A stretch of DNA of 64,000 nt from Acinetobacter lwoffii. Its GTDB lineage: Bacteria; Pseudomonadota; Gammaproteobacteria; Pseudomonadales; Moraxellaceae. Shown piece after piece: positions 53,602 through 62,317 of this stretch; the stretch's first letter is position 1, and each line of letters begins with the position of its first letter. The notes under the pieces are model-generated. The model saw only the letters and a list, made by a program, of their open reading frames with translations, did not search any database and was not told the origin of the DNA. The DNA is taken from assembly GCF_015602705.1 (NCBI RefSeq), contig NZ_CP059081.1, positions 2,923,702-2,987,701 of the forward strand, in the 5' to 3' direction. Position numbers and translations under genes: made by a program.

Positions 53602-54684
53602 ATGACAACGATGAAAGCGATGGTCTATTACGGCGCAAATGATATCCGCTTTGAAGACCGCCCAGTTCCCACCATTTTGCATCCCAGCGATGCCATCATT
53701 AAACTGGAAAAAGTTACCATCTGCGGTACCGACTTGGGTATCTGGAAAGGTAAAAACCCGGAAATTGAGCAGGAGGCTACGCGTAAAGAGGGCAGCTTTA
53801 AGGGACGTATTTTAGGTCACGAAGGTATTGGCATTGTGGAAGAAGTTGGTTCCGCCGTGCAAAACTTTAAAAAGGGCGACCGGGTGATTATTTCCTGTGT
53901 CAGCCGCTGCGGAACCTGTGAAAACTGCCAGAAACAGCTCTATGCCCATTGTCGCAATGAAGGCGGCTGGATCATGGGTTATATGATTGATGGCACCCAT
54001 GCCGAATATGTACGCACGCCCTTTGCCGATACCTCACTCTATCATTTACCCGATGGCCTGAATCAAGATGTGGCCGTATTCCTCTCAGATATCCTGCCAA
54101 CTTCACATGAAATTGGGGTGCAATATGGCGATGTCAAACCAGGCGACAATGTCGCGATTGTCGGGGCAGGGCCAATCGGCATGAGTTGTCTGCTCACCGC
54201 ACAGTTTTATTCACCCGCCAATATTATTATGGTGGATATGGATGATAATCGGCTGGAATTTGCCAAGACTGTCGGCGCGACGCATATCATCAACTCTGCC
54301 AAAGAAGATGCCATTCAAAAGATTCTAGAGATTACCGATGGACGCGGGGTCGACTGTGCCATTGAAGCAGTGGGGGTGGAGCCTACCTGGAATATTTGCC
54401 AGCATGTCGTGAAGGAGGGCGGGCATATTGCCAACGTCGGCGTACATGGTAAACCGGTGAGTTTTGAACTGAACAAACTCTGGATTAAAAACCTGACCAT
54501 CACCACCGGCCTGGTGAATGCCAATACCACAGGGATGTTGCTGAAAACCTGCTGTTCCGGCAAATTGCCCCTAGAAAAACTGGCGACCCATCATTTTAAA
54601 TTTTCCGATTTTGAAAAAGCCTATGATGTCTTTAAACATGCCTCTGATGAAAAGGCCTTAAAAGTCATGATTGACATGACCTAA
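53602..54684 (+). CDS. Zinc-dependent alcohol dehydrogenase family protein
   Basis: 360-residue medium-chain dehydrogenase. Catalytic zinc ligands fit Cys41 (ICGTD) and His73-Glu74 (GHEGIG). The structural zinc cysteines are 103, 106, 109 and 117 (CGTCENC followed by C in YAHC). The Rossmann motif is VGAGPIGM. It resembles secondary alcohol or formaldehyde-type dehydrogenases; the substrate is open. Good ribosome site (TTAGGAGA). Own terminator. Confidence 0.9.
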   Translation: MTTMKAMVYYGANDIRFEDRPVPTILHPSDAIIKLEKVTICGTDLGIWKGKNPEIEQEATRKEGSFKGRILGHEGIGIVEEVGSAVQNFKKGDRVIISCVSRCGTCENCQKQLYAHCRNEGGWIMGYMIDGTHAEYVRTPFADTSLYHLPDGLNQDVAVFLSDILPTSHEIGVQYGDVKPGDNVAIVGAGPIGMSCLLTAQFYSPANIIMVDMDDNRLEFAKTVGATHIINSAKEDAIQKILEITDGRGVDCAIEAVGVEPTWNICQHVVKEGGHIANVGVHGKPVSFELNKLWIKNLTITTGLVNANTTGMLLKTCCSGKLPLEKLATHHFKFSDFEKAYDVFKHASDEKALKVMIDMT

Positions 54685-54696
54685 TCCACATCAGAC

Positions 54697-54723
54697 AAAA
54701 AAGTCCGCCATGCGGACTTTTTT
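54697..54723. terminator. Bidirectional terminator (dehydrogenase / BLUF gene)
   Basis: AAAAAAGTCCGC and GCGGACTTTTTT with a short loop between convergent genes. Confidence 0.88.
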
Positions 54724-54746
54724 ATTTTCAGCTTTGATCCATCAGA

Positions 54747-55220
54747 TCAAAAATAGGGGACATAACCACGCTGCTTATAACCTTTTGGCGATGCCAGACT
54801 GGCCTGATTTTCTTCCAGGCGATACAGTACTTTGAGGAATTCGGCAATTCCTGACTGCTGTAAGGCATGCGGATCAAATTGCTTCAAACCTAAACGTGAA
54901 AATAAAGAAGAAATTTCACTGTGTTTATGCACATATTTCATTGACCATTCCGAGAAATGGGAATGCTCTACCATCGCATCTGCAAAACGCAAGATATTGT
55001 GATGGCGGGGATCCCGACAAATGCTCTGAAATAAACTTTCCACTACTTCAGCCTGACCTTCAAGGCACTGGAAAAATTTGCCATGGGAATAATACAACAC
55101 CCCATGAATCTGATGCTGAAGATTGAACTTCCGGGCAGTGGCTAAAATATCGCTCAAATCTTGTAACAACTCTTGTTCAGATTCTATGCGTTCACTGGCA
55201 TAGCAAAGCTGTAGCATCAT
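54747..55220 (-). CDS. BLUF-domain blue-light photoreceptor (BlsA-like)
   Basis: 157 residues, a BLUF domain (about 1-95) plus a short C-terminal helical extension. The flavin-switch residues are in place: Tyr7 (LCYAS), Asn33, Gln51 in FFQCLEG, and Trp92 in SEWSMKY. Such FAD-binding proteins in Acinetobacter (BlsA) act by protein-protein contact and influence motility, biofilm and metabolism under light and temperature control. This protein has the same size and layout. It is alone on its strand, so partners cannot be inferred from neighbours. Confidence 0.9.
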   Translation of the reverse strand: MMLQLCYASERIESEQELLQDLSDILATARKFNLQHQIHGVLYYSHGKFFQCLEGQAEVVESLFQSICRDPRHHNILRFADAMVEHSHFSEWSMKYVHKHSEISSLFSRLGLKQFDPHALQQSGIAEFLKVLYRLEENQASLASPKGYKQRGYVPYF

Positions 55221-55416
55221 GCCATCTCTCTAGAGGGAAGAATTAAAAACACAATTTAATCAATAATTTTAAATTAAGTCGACTATTTTTTAAGCAAATA
55301 TCCGTTTTTGCTTACACGGTTTTCAGTTTGCATTTCTGGATTAAACTTTTAACAATAGTGCCTAAATTATTAAACGAATATTTTCATACACCTACCATGA
55401 ACATGAGGATCACTTG

Positions 55417-55764
55417 ATGTTAAAAGATCTGATTTTAACCCTCGCCTTGTTATGTGTGTGTTTTATCCTGATCATCACTTTAAATAATTGGCAATTCAGC
55501 GCTCAAACCAATCTGCTGATCAGTTCAATTTTTATTAGCTGGACGATCTTGAAATTTGTTGGGCATCGAATTTATTTTCATGCTAGTTATCTGCTGATCA
55601 TGGCAATTTTAGTGATGCTGCAACAGTTTGAAGAAATTTTCTGGGCGATGACCGGGGTAATGGCAGGTTTCGGTTTATATACCCTGTTACAGGTTCTATT
55701 GATTCCTGCCTTGAAAGAAAAACTGCATTTATCTTTCGGGAAATCCCCTTGGGTAGTTAAATAG
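55417..55764 (+). CDS. Hypothetical membrane protein, about 115 residues
   Basis: Three or four hydrophobic helices (residues 4-22, 30-48, 54-70, 75-95). No family recognised. The start at ATG 55417 follows GAGGA at 8 nt. Its stop overlaps the convergent GNAT gene by 8 bp. Confidence 0.7.
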   Translation: MLKDLILTLALLCVCFILIITLNNWQFSAQTNLLISSIFISWTILKFVGHRIYFHASYLLIMAILVMLQQFEEIFWAMTGVMAGFGLYTLLQVLLIPALKEKLHLSFGKSPWVVK

Positions 55765-56047
55765 CAGTTGCTGCGACATCTGCCAGACTTCGGTCACGTT
55801 TAAACATGACATCCACATAAGAACATTGCGGGATGATGGTTAAACTTTTTTCACGGGCAAAATCGACCAGTACATCCAGCATTTTTCGGGCAATACCGTG
55901 GCCACGCAGGGAATCATCGACCCAGGTGTGATCGGCAATGATGACGGCATCGCCCCGCCATTGATAAGTGATCTCCGCCAGGCGGCGTCCTTGATCTTCC
56001 ATAAAAAATACACCACCACGTTTTGAATCTTGATATTTAATTTCCAT
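55757..56047 (-). CDS. Small GNAT-like N-acetyltransferase, copy 1
   Basis: 96 residues of the compact Acetyltransf_CG (YjdJ/NATD1) type. The core DHTWVDDSLRGHGIARKMLDVLVDFA is the acetyl-CoA loop, and IIPQCSYV follows. Substrate unknown. A paralogue lies 31 bp upstream on the same strand. Confidence 0.85.
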   Translation of the reverse strand: MEIKYQDSKRGGVFFMEDQGRRLAEITYQWRGDAVIIADHTWVDDSLRGHGIARKMLDVLVDFAREKSLTIIPQCSYVDVMFKRDRSLADVAATAI

Positions 56048-56078
56048 ACGAATCTAAACCTTTGTTGTCATTTTAAAA

Positions 56079-56357
56079 TTATAAAACATCATTAAAGCGA
56101 GGCTCTCGCTCGAACACGGATTTGGCAAAAGGACATTTTGGAATAATCCTGATGCCGTGTTCACGGGCAAAATTCACAGCGGCCTCGACCAGATAATACC
56201 CGACGTGCTGTCCGCGTAGGCTGTCATCGACCCAGGTGTGTTCAATCACTAATTGATCTTCATTTACTCTGGAATAACTCATTTCTGCCAGACGTTTTTC
56301 ATTTGGCTCTACAAACCATAAACCTCCAGTGTCCTGTTGCTGATGCTCGATCAACAT
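56079..56357 (-). CDS. Small GNAT-like N-acetyltransferase, copy 2
   Basis: 92 residues from ATG 56357 (AGGA 6 nt upstream). EHTWVDDSLRGQHVGYYLVEAAVNFA and IIPKCPFAKSVFERE parallel copy 1. Probably co-transcribed with copy 1 and derived by tandem duplication. Confidence 0.85.
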   Translation of the reverse strand: MLIEHQQQDTGGLWFVEPNEKRLAEMSYSRVNEDQLVIEHTWVDDSLRGQHVGYYLVEAAVNFAREHGIRIIPKCPFAKSVFEREPRFNDVL

Positions 56358-56512
56358 ACCGATCCTCTCCTTGTTTTTAAGCCAGACTGACATATTTTTC
56401 CCTGCTCTATTGTTAGATTTCTTTTAAAGGATTGTGAATCTGTCCTTCTGACCAATACCGCATTTTGCTCAACAGGTTTAAACTGCCGGCCGGTTCTTTT
56501 TATCAGATATGT

Positions 56513-57706
56513 ATGTCCAGCTCTTCTTCCATCTCCTCGGTGACACGTCAATGGGTCTGTGTGATTGCTTTAGCCTCTGCTGCCTTTATTTTCAATACCA
56601 CCGAATTTATCCCGGTGGCGCTATTAAGTGATATTGGCGCAAGTTTTTCCATGTCACCCACTCAGGTCGGGTGGATGCTGACGATTTATGCCTGGGTCGT
56701 GGCGCTGCTTTCTTTGCCAATGATGTTACTGACCAAAAATATTGAACGGCGCTTTCTGCTGATGGTTTTATTTGCGGTGTTTATTTTCAGTCATGTGCTG
56801 TCCTATTTTGCCTGGAGCTTTAGCATTCTGGTGCTGAGCCGAATTGGTATTGCCGTGGCGCATGCGCTGTTCTGGTCAATTACGGCGTCGCTTGCCGTGC
56901 GGGTTGCGCCAAAGGGCAAAGAGTTTCAGGCACTGGGCTTATTGGCTACCGGTACCGCCATGGCGATGGTCCTGGGAATTCCCTTTGGCCGGATGATCGG
57001 GGAGGCCTATGGCTGGCGCAATAGTTTTGCCTTGATCGCAGTTGTGGCGAGTGTGGTGTGTGTACTGCTGGCCAAAACCTTGCCTTTATTACCAAGTGTC
57101 AATTCTGGATCACTCAGTAGCTTAAAAAGCTTGCTAAAACGTCCCAGCCTGATGCTGGTCTTTGCGCTTACCGTGCTTGTGATTAGTGCGCAATTTACCG
57201 CCTATAGTTATATTGAACCCTTTGCGCTGAATATTGCGCAATTCAGCTCTGCGCAGACCACCAGCTTATTGCTGATTTATGGCGGTGCAGGTCTGATCGG
57301 GTCTTATATATTTGGTCGCTTTGCACCGCATTTTCCCCGACTCACCATTCCGCTATTTACACTCGGGCTAGGGATCTCGCTACTGTTATTGCTGCCACTG
57401 TCTCAGGGTGTATTTCAGCTTAATAGCTTGGCGTTAATCTGGGGCATCAGCATTATTGGGTTTAGTCTGGCTCTACAAGCCAAGACCTTAAATCTGGCTT
57501 CTGATGCAACCGATGTCGCCATGGCAATTTTTTCAGGTCTGTATAATGTCGGGATTGGCGGCGGCGCCTTACTTGGGGGTCTGGTAACGGCACATATCGG
57601 ATTACATAGTATTGGCTGGGTAGGAGCCATCTTGGCCAGTCTGGGTTTTCTGATCAGCTTATATCTGATTCAACGTTCGGATTTCCTAGTTCAGAAAGCA
57701 CCTTGA
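56513..57706 (+). CDS. sotB: Sugar efflux transporter SotB-like (MFS)
   Basis: About 397 residues from ATG 56513, twelve helices. [21 protein letters not shown] and [19 protein letters not shown] are characteristic of SotB/YdeA, which exports arabinose and related sugars in E. coli. The start has only a weak ribosome site. Other substrates such as drugs are possible. Confidence 0.85.
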   Translation: MSSSSSISSVTRQWVCVIALASAAFIFNTTEFIPVALLSDIGASFSMSPTQVGWMLTIYAWVVALLSLPMMLLTKNIERRFLLMVLFAVFIFSHVLSYFAWSFSILVLSRIGIAVAHALFWSITASLAVRVAPKGKEFQALGLLATGTAMAMVLGIPFGRMIGEAYGWRNSFALIAVVASVVCVLLAKTLPLLPSVNSGSLSSLKSLLKRPSLMLVFALTVLVISAQFTAYSYIEPFALNIAQFSSAQTTSLLLIYGGAGLIGSYIFGRFAPHFPRLTIPLFTLGLGISLLLLLPLSQGVFQLNSLALIWGISIIGFSLALQAKTLNLASDATDVAMAIFSGLYNVGIGGGALLGGLVTAHIGLHSIGWVGAILASLGFLISLYLIQRSDFLVQKAP

Positions 57707-57796
57707 AGCATGATTTTTGTAAATGAAATTGTAGTCTTAGCAAAAATCTGTCATGCTTGCTGCACATTGAGCCATCGCTCAAACAAAATTTAGTTT

Positions 57797-57960
57797 GAAC
57801 AAGGGGAGTAGCCTCCTCCAAGCGTTTAAGAATGAAATTTCAATTTTTAAACGTGTCAGAATATCGTCATTACACTTTGCAAAAAGTCGGTATCTGAGCA
57901 TCTTGAAGTCACACTTTATATAAAAAAGTGGAACAGTAAGATGTAGGCAAGACCTTGATC
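57797..57960 (+). promoter_or_regulatory. yybP-ykoY manganese riboswitch (aptamer)
   Basis: Conserved features of the family are visible: GGGGAGTAG (57803-57811), CGTCA in the second loop (57865-57869) and GCAAGACCTT near the 3' end (57947-57956). The closing helix P1 pairs CAAGG (57800-57804) with CCTTG (57953-57957). It precedes a TerC-family gene, a common target of this Mn2+-sensing riboswitch. Confidence 0.85.
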
Positions 57961-58007
57961 ATGTTGTTATAGATGTTTTTCATCTGGCAACTGGTCAAGG
58001 TTTTTTT
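57952..58007 (+). terminator. Riboswitch-controlled terminator before the TerC gene
   Basis: ACCTTGA (57952-57958) pairs with TCAAGGT (57995-58001), extended by GTTG/CAAC and AGATG/CATCT, then a T-run. The CCTTG in its 5' arm is the same that closes riboswitch P1, so the two helices exclude each other; Mn2+ binding should allow read-through. Confidence 0.85.
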
Positions 58008-58037
58008 ATGGCTAGTTGTCCGATGTGGAGAATTCAC

Positions 58038-59003
58038 ATGGAAACCATTGGTACACTCTGGCTGTATCTCGTCTTTTTCGCGATTGTCGCAGTCATGCTG
58101 ATAATCGATTTTGTCGGCTTTAAGCATCAGCATGGTCAGGAAGTTAAAGTCCGTACTGCTGCCTACTGGAGTATTGCCTGGGTCAGTGTCGCGACTTTAT
58201 TTGGTGGCGGCTTATGGCTGTATCTGGAGCAGACCGCAGGCACGGCAATTGCCAATGCCAAGGTCATGGAATACTTTGCCGGTTATCTGCTGGAAAAATC
58301 CCTGGCGATTGATAACGTCTTTGTCTGGCTGATGATCTTCGCGGCCTTCGCCATTCCACCCGCACTGCAACGCAAGCTGCTGTTATATGGCGTACTGGGT
58401 GCGATTGTGCTCAGAACTATCTTTATTTTTATTGGCGCGTGGTTCGTGCAGGAATTCTCCTGGATTCTATATATCTTCGGTGCGTTCCTGGTGTATACCG
58501 GCTTCAAATTCCTGCGTGGTCAGCATGAAGAAGACAGCAATATTGAAGATATGGCGATTCTGAAATGGCTGCGTAAACATATGCGTATTACCCCGCAACT
58601 TCAGGGCGACAAATTCTTTGTCCGTCAAAATGGTTTGCTCTGGGCAACGCCGTTATTTCTGGTCCTGATCCTGGTTGAAGCCTCTGATGTCATCTTTGCC
58701 GTCGATTCTATTCCAGCTATTTTTGCCGTCACCACCGATCCCTTTATTGTTCTTACCGCAAACCTGATGGCGATTTTAGGCCTACGCGCGATGTTCTTCC
58801 TGCTCTCGGGCGCAGCCTCAAAAATGCATTATCTGCCTTATGGTCTCGGGATCATTCTGGTCTTTATCGGCTTTAAAATGCTGATGCTGGATGTGTTCCA
58901 TATGCCGATCTGGATTTCTTTGAGCTTTATTGTGATTGTCCTGACTGTGACCGCGATCTTGTCGATTCGTCATAGCAAGAAATATAACGAAACCACCCTG
59001 TAA
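58038..59003 (+). CDS. TerC-family integral membrane protein (Alx-like)
   Basis: 321 residues from ATG 58038 (GGAG 8 nt upstream); an ATG at 58008 sits on the terminator edge. About nine transmembrane helices. SLAIDNVFVWLMIFAAF and EASDVIFAVDSIPAIFAVTTDPFIVLTANLMAILGLRAMFF carry the conserved Asp-Asn and Asp-Ser pairs of TerC. Under a manganese riboswitch it is likely a manganese exporter or metalation factor like E. coli Alx. Own terminator. Confidence 0.92.
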   Translation: METIGTLWLYLVFFAIVAVMLIIDFVGFKHQHGQEVKVRTAAYWSIAWVSVATLFGGGLWLYLEQTAGTAIANAKVMEYFAGYLLEKSLAIDNVFVWLMIFAAFAIPPALQRKLLLYGVLGAIVLRTIFIFIGAWFVQEFSWILYIFGAFLVYTGFKFLRGQHEEDSNIEDMAILKWLRKHMRITPQLQGDKFFVRQNGLLWATPLFLVLILVEASDVIFAVDSIPAIFAVTTDPFIVLTANLMAILGLRAMFFLLSGAASKMHYLPYGLGIILVFIGFKMLMLDVFHMPIWISLSFIVIVLTVTAILSIRHSKKYNETTL

Positions 59004-59015
59004 AAAGTAATCATC

Positions 59016-59044
59016 AAAAAAGCCTGCATCAGCAGGCTTTTTTT
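59016..59044. terminator. Terminator after the TerC gene
   Basis: AAAAAAGCCTGC and GCAGGCTTTTTT with an ATCA loop between convergent genes. Confidence 0.88.
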
Positions 59045-59615
59045 ATTGTTCTATCAGGGATAATTTGGACCATTTTTGCAAAAACTGTTTGCTCAGCATG
59101 CGTTGTTCAAACACGGCATAACTGACTAAATTCGGATTCCAACGCAGCTTTAACTCAAATAAATCTGCTAAACCGAAAGGAGCAATCAACTCCAATTCAT
59201 CATCTTTCAGGCGCAGTGCCAAGGCCGTGACAGTTTCTGGCCATAATGACAGCGCATGACTAATTGAAGTTAAAGGCTCAATATTTTCATTTTGATCGGT
59301 ACGATACCACTCATGTACAAAGGCTTGATTAGTCACATCCCAACGGATATCTGGAAAATACTCTTTTAACCGATCTGCAAGTTGCTGTTCTATAACGCGA
59401 GCCTGCTCATTTTCATCATAGAAAATCACATCGACCTCAGTATGATTTATTTCATATTCCCATCCATGTAAATGCGCCCAGATCACATGACGTAACACAC
59501 CCGCTGCGACATAAGCGTCAGAGTGTAATTGTGCTAACTGATGCAAGATGCGCATTAATGTCGGCTGCGCACGTACGATCTGTTGAAATTGATCATAATA
59601 ATTGGATGGGGTCAT
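59043..59615 (-). CDS. Nucleotidyltransferase family protein (DUF925 type)
   Basis: About 190 residues from ATG 59615; an upstream TTG at 59666 would add 17 residues. VAAGVLRHVIWAHLHGW and EVDVIFYDENEQAR match the DUF925 group (nucleotidyltransferase-like), with the two-Asp pattern DVIFYD. C-terminal GLADLFELKLRWNP is also typical. Substrate unknown. Confidence 0.82.
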   Translation of the reverse strand: MTPSNYYDQFQQIVRAQPTLMRILHQLAQLHSDAYVAAGVLRHVIWAHLHGWEYEINHTEVDVIFYDENEQARVIEQQLADRLKEYFPDIRWDVTNQAFVHEWYRTDQNENIEPLTSISHALSLWPETVTALALRLKDDELELIAPFGLADLFELKLRWNPNLVSYAVFEQRMLSKQFLQKWSKLSLIEQ

Positions 59616-59713
59616 AGAAGAATCTGGATCGCTATTTAAATATGAATGTTCATACAAACATGGCAATTTTTTCAGCTACAATCAATCGAAAAAATTAAAA
59701 GCGTAGGTTTAAA

Positions 59714-61042
59714 ATGTCTTCTGTAATTGCAACGACAGCGATCCGTGGTCGCTTCCTCGATATTCAGAATACAGTTGCCCAAGCACGTGATATACACGAC
59801 CAAGTGCGATATGTAGAAGATGGTTTAGTCATCATTCACGAAGGTAAAATCCAGTGGTTTGGTCCTTGGCAAGAAGGGCAGTCACGACTTCCTACCGACC
59901 TTGAATTACAACACTATCCAGATCAACTGATTGTTCCCGGATTTATCGACACCCATATTCATTTCCCGCAAACGGAAATGGTCGGGGCTTATGGTGAACA
60001 ACTGCTGGAATGGTTAAATACCTATACATTCCCCACTGAAATCCAGTTTCAAGATGCATCCTATAGCGAAAAAATTGCCGAATTTTTTGTGCAGGAATTG
60101 CTTAAAAACGGCACCACCACTGCCCTGGTCTTTTGTACCGTTCATCCTGAATCCGTAGATGCTTTATTTAATGCCGCAACCACACGCAATATGCGTTTGA
60201 TCGCAGGTAAAGTCCTGATGGATCGTCATGCACCGGAAGCGCTGACGGATACAGCAGAAACGGCTTATATTGACTCTAAAGCGCTGATTGAAAAGTGGCA
60301 TGGACAGGGACGGAACCTGTATGCGATTACCCCACGCTTTGCACCGACGTCAACACCTAAACAACTACAAAAAGCCGGGCAGCTCAAAGCCGAATATCCG
60401 GATGTCTATGTGCATACCCATTTAAGTGAAAATAAAAATGAAATTGCTTGGGTCAAAGAACTCTTTCCTGAACGTGAAGGTTATCTGGATGTTTATCATC
60501 ATTATGGTTTAACCGGCAGCAAATCCGTTTTCGCGCATTGCGTGCATCTGGAAGATGAAGAGTGGGATTGTATGCATCAGACCGACTCAGCCATTGCTTT
60601 CTGTCCGACCTCAAATCTATTCCTTGGCAGTGGCTTATTTCCCCTGAAAAAAACTTGGGACAAAGGGGTTAAAGTCGGCTTAGGCACAGACATTGGAGCA
60701 GGAACATCATTTAATCAGCTGCAAACCCTGAATGAAGCCTATAAGGTGCAGCAGTTACAGGGCGAAAAACTCTCCGCCTTTGAGGCCTTGTATCATGCCA
60801 CTTTAGGCGGTGCCAAAGCCTTGAGTCTGGATGATCGCCTGGGGAACTTTAATATTGGCAAAGAAGCCGACTTTGTGGTGCTGAATCTCAATGCAACTGC
60901 CTTACAGCAGTTACGCCAGAGCAGAGCTAAAAATATTGAAGATGCATTTTTTGCACTGACCATGCTTGGCGATGACCGTAATATTGCAGCCACCTATGTC
61001 TATGGAGCAGCCGTTTATGTCAAAGCAGCAGCCAGTGAATAA
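59714..61042 (+). CDS. guaD: Guanine deaminase
   Basis: Converts guanine to xanthine and ammonia. 442 residues of the amidohydrolase superfamily. Metal ligands are in PGFIDTHIHFPQTEM, HTHLSENKNEI, FAHCVHLEDEE and GLGTDIGAGTSF. The protein matches the bacterial long-form guanine deaminase. It lies near hpt, so the locus handles purine salvage. Confidence 0.95.
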   Translation: MSSVIATTAIRGRFLDIQNTVAQARDIHDQVRYVEDGLVIIHEGKIQWFGPWQEGQSRLPTDLELQHYPDQLIVPGFIDTHIHFPQTEMVGAYGEQLLEWLNTYTFPTEIQFQDASYSEKIAEFFVQELLKNGTTTALVFCTVHPESVDALFNAATTRNMRLIAGKVLMDRHAPEALTDTAETAYIDSKALIEKWHGQGRNLYAITPRFAPTSTPKQLQKAGQLKAEYPDVYVHTHLSENKNEIAWVKELFPEREGYLDVYHHYGLTGSKSVFAHCVHLEDEEWDCMHQTDSAIAFCPTSNLFLGSGLFPLKKTWDKGVKVGLGTDIGAGTSFNQLQTLNEAYKVQQLQGEKLSAFEALYHATLGGAKALSLDDRLGNFNIGKEADFVVLNLNATALQQLRQSRAKNIEDAFFALTMLGDDRNIAATYVYGAAVYVKAAASE

Positions 61043-61142
61043 ACCGAAAAAATCCCGCCGTCGCCAATACTTGATCCTGTCTGCAATGGCACTGGGCTGT
61101 GTTTTTTTATTGAAACGCGATTCAACAGCGGCTAAAAAATGA
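61017..61142 (+). CDS. Possible 41-residue membrane peptide overlapping guaD
   Basis: An ATG at 61017, with GGAG 9 nt upstream, opens a 41-residue frame that overlaps the guaD end by 26 bp and ends in TGA. The product has a strongly basic N-terminus ([10 protein letters not shown]) and one hydrophobic helix ([14 protein letters not shown]). No family recognised. Probably translated by coupling to guaD if real. Confidence 0.45.
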   Translation: MSKQQPVNKPKKSRRRQYLILSAMALGCVFLLKRDSTAAKK

Positions 61143-61266
61143 TTACATTTACAGCCAGCAAAACAGGTGCATCTCTGCTAGGGATGTATTAAAATTGCGA
61201 CGTATTCAGGTGTTGCAGGTCAACACCTTTTTTATTTTGCTATTTTTACTTTTTAGGTATCTACCC

Positions 61267-61794
61267 ATGACCGTTCAAATGAGCGTAATGATTTCCGCTG
61301 AAGAAATTCAAGCTAAAGTCAAAGAGCTTGGTGCTCAAATCAATGCACACTATGCCAATAGTGACAAAGAACTTGTGCTCATCGGTTTATTACGTGGTTC
61401 AGTGATTTTTATGGCTGATTTATGTCGTGTGATTTCAAAACCGCATGAATTGGATTTCATGACTGTGTCCAGTTATGGCGGTGGCACGGTATCGTCACGT
61501 GATGTAAAAATCCTGAAAGATTTAGACGGTGAAATCCGTGGTAAAGATGTGCTGGTGGTTGAAGATATTATTGACTCAGGCAACACCTTAAGCAAGGTAC
61601 TCGAAATCCTGCAAACCCGTGAACCTAACTCGATTCAACTGTGTACTTTGGTAAGTAAACCATCGCGTCGTGAAATCGATTTGAAGGTCGAATTTATGGG
61701 CTTTGAGGTTGAAGATAAATTTATCGTGGGTTATGGCTTGGACTATGACCAGAAGTACCGTCACCTGCCATTTATTGGTGAAATCGGTCTTTAA
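61267..61794 (+). CDS. hpt: Hypoxanthine phosphoribosyltransferase
   Basis: Salvages hypoxanthine (and often guanine) with PRPP. 175 residues from ATG 61267; the longer frame from 61195 adds an unlikely N-terminus. The PRPP loop [14 protein letters not shown] is intact, and [15 protein letters not shown] and [18 protein letters not shown] are typical. Confidence 0.95.
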   Translation: MTVQMSVMISAEEIQAKVKELGAQINAHYANSDKELVLIGLLRGSVIFMADLCRVISKPHELDFMTVSSYGGGTVSSRDVKILKDLDGEIRGKDVLVVEDIIDSGNTLSKVLEILQTREPNSIQLCTLVSKPSRREIDLKVEFMGFEVEDKFIVGYGLDYDQKYRHLPFIGEIGL

Positions 61795-61804
61795 AATCAG
61801 GTTG

Positions 61805-61831
61805 AAAAAAGTGGCATAAGCCACTTTTTTT
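61805..61831 (+). terminator. Terminator of hpt
   Basis: AAAAAAGTGGC and GCCACTTTTTTT with an ATAA loop. Confidence 0.85.
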
Positions 61832-61966
61832 ATACCTAAAATACAGAAAAAACCGGGAACAAAAAATAACATCTCGTTTCAGGATTCAACTTTTTATGAT
61901 CCTGACTTTGTTTCAAGATGATTAAACAGATGTGAAAACAAAGACATGATAAGAAGGAGTATGCAT

Positions 61967-62224
61967 ATGTGGACAATTATTGTGGCGATCGTCATTGGTT
62001 TTGTAGCAGGTCTAATTGCACGTGCCATTCATCCGGGTAATGACAAGGCAGGCTTTATCATGACCACCTTGCTGGGTATTGCCGGCTCCTTGTTGGCGAC
62101 TTTTGGTGGTCGTATGCTCGGTCTGTACTCGGCAGATTCCGCAGCAGGTCTGATTGCTTCCGTGATTGGTGCTGTGATTATTCTGTTTATTTATAATATG
62201 GTGACCAAACGCCGCACGGTCTAA
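61967..62224 (+). CDS. GlsB/YeaQ/YmgE-family stress membrane protein
   Basis: 85 residues with three hydrophobic helices. VGFVAGLIARAIHPG (Gly-rich first helix) and the GIAGSLLATFGGRMLG segment are those of the transglycosylase-associated/YeaQ family. The start at ATG 61967 is set by AAGGAG 7 nt upstream. Function is not well defined; often stress-induced. Confidence 0.88.
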   Translation: MWTIIVAIVIGFVAGLIARAIHPGNDKAGFIMTTLLGIAGSLLATFGGRMLGLYSADSAAGLIASVIGAVIILFIYNMVTKRRTV

Positions 62225-62255
62225 ATCAAGCTGATGCTGACTGGATCACCTTAAT

Positions 62256-62287
62256 AAAAAAAAGCACCCCATGAGGTGCTTTTTTTA
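62256..62287. terminator. Terminator between the GlsB-like gene and dsbC
   Basis: AAAAAAAAGCACC and GGTGCTTTTTTT with a CCATGA loop; T-runs on both strands. Confidence 0.85.
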
Positions 62288-62317
62288 TATTGAGCGACTG
62301 ATATCTTTATTTAATTT

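Noticed and set aside
57706..57758. Terminator of sotB (AAGCATGA with TCATGCTT)
   Set aside because: A long hairpin can form, but no T-run follows; it may instead be part of the riboswitch leader, so it was not listed as a terminator.
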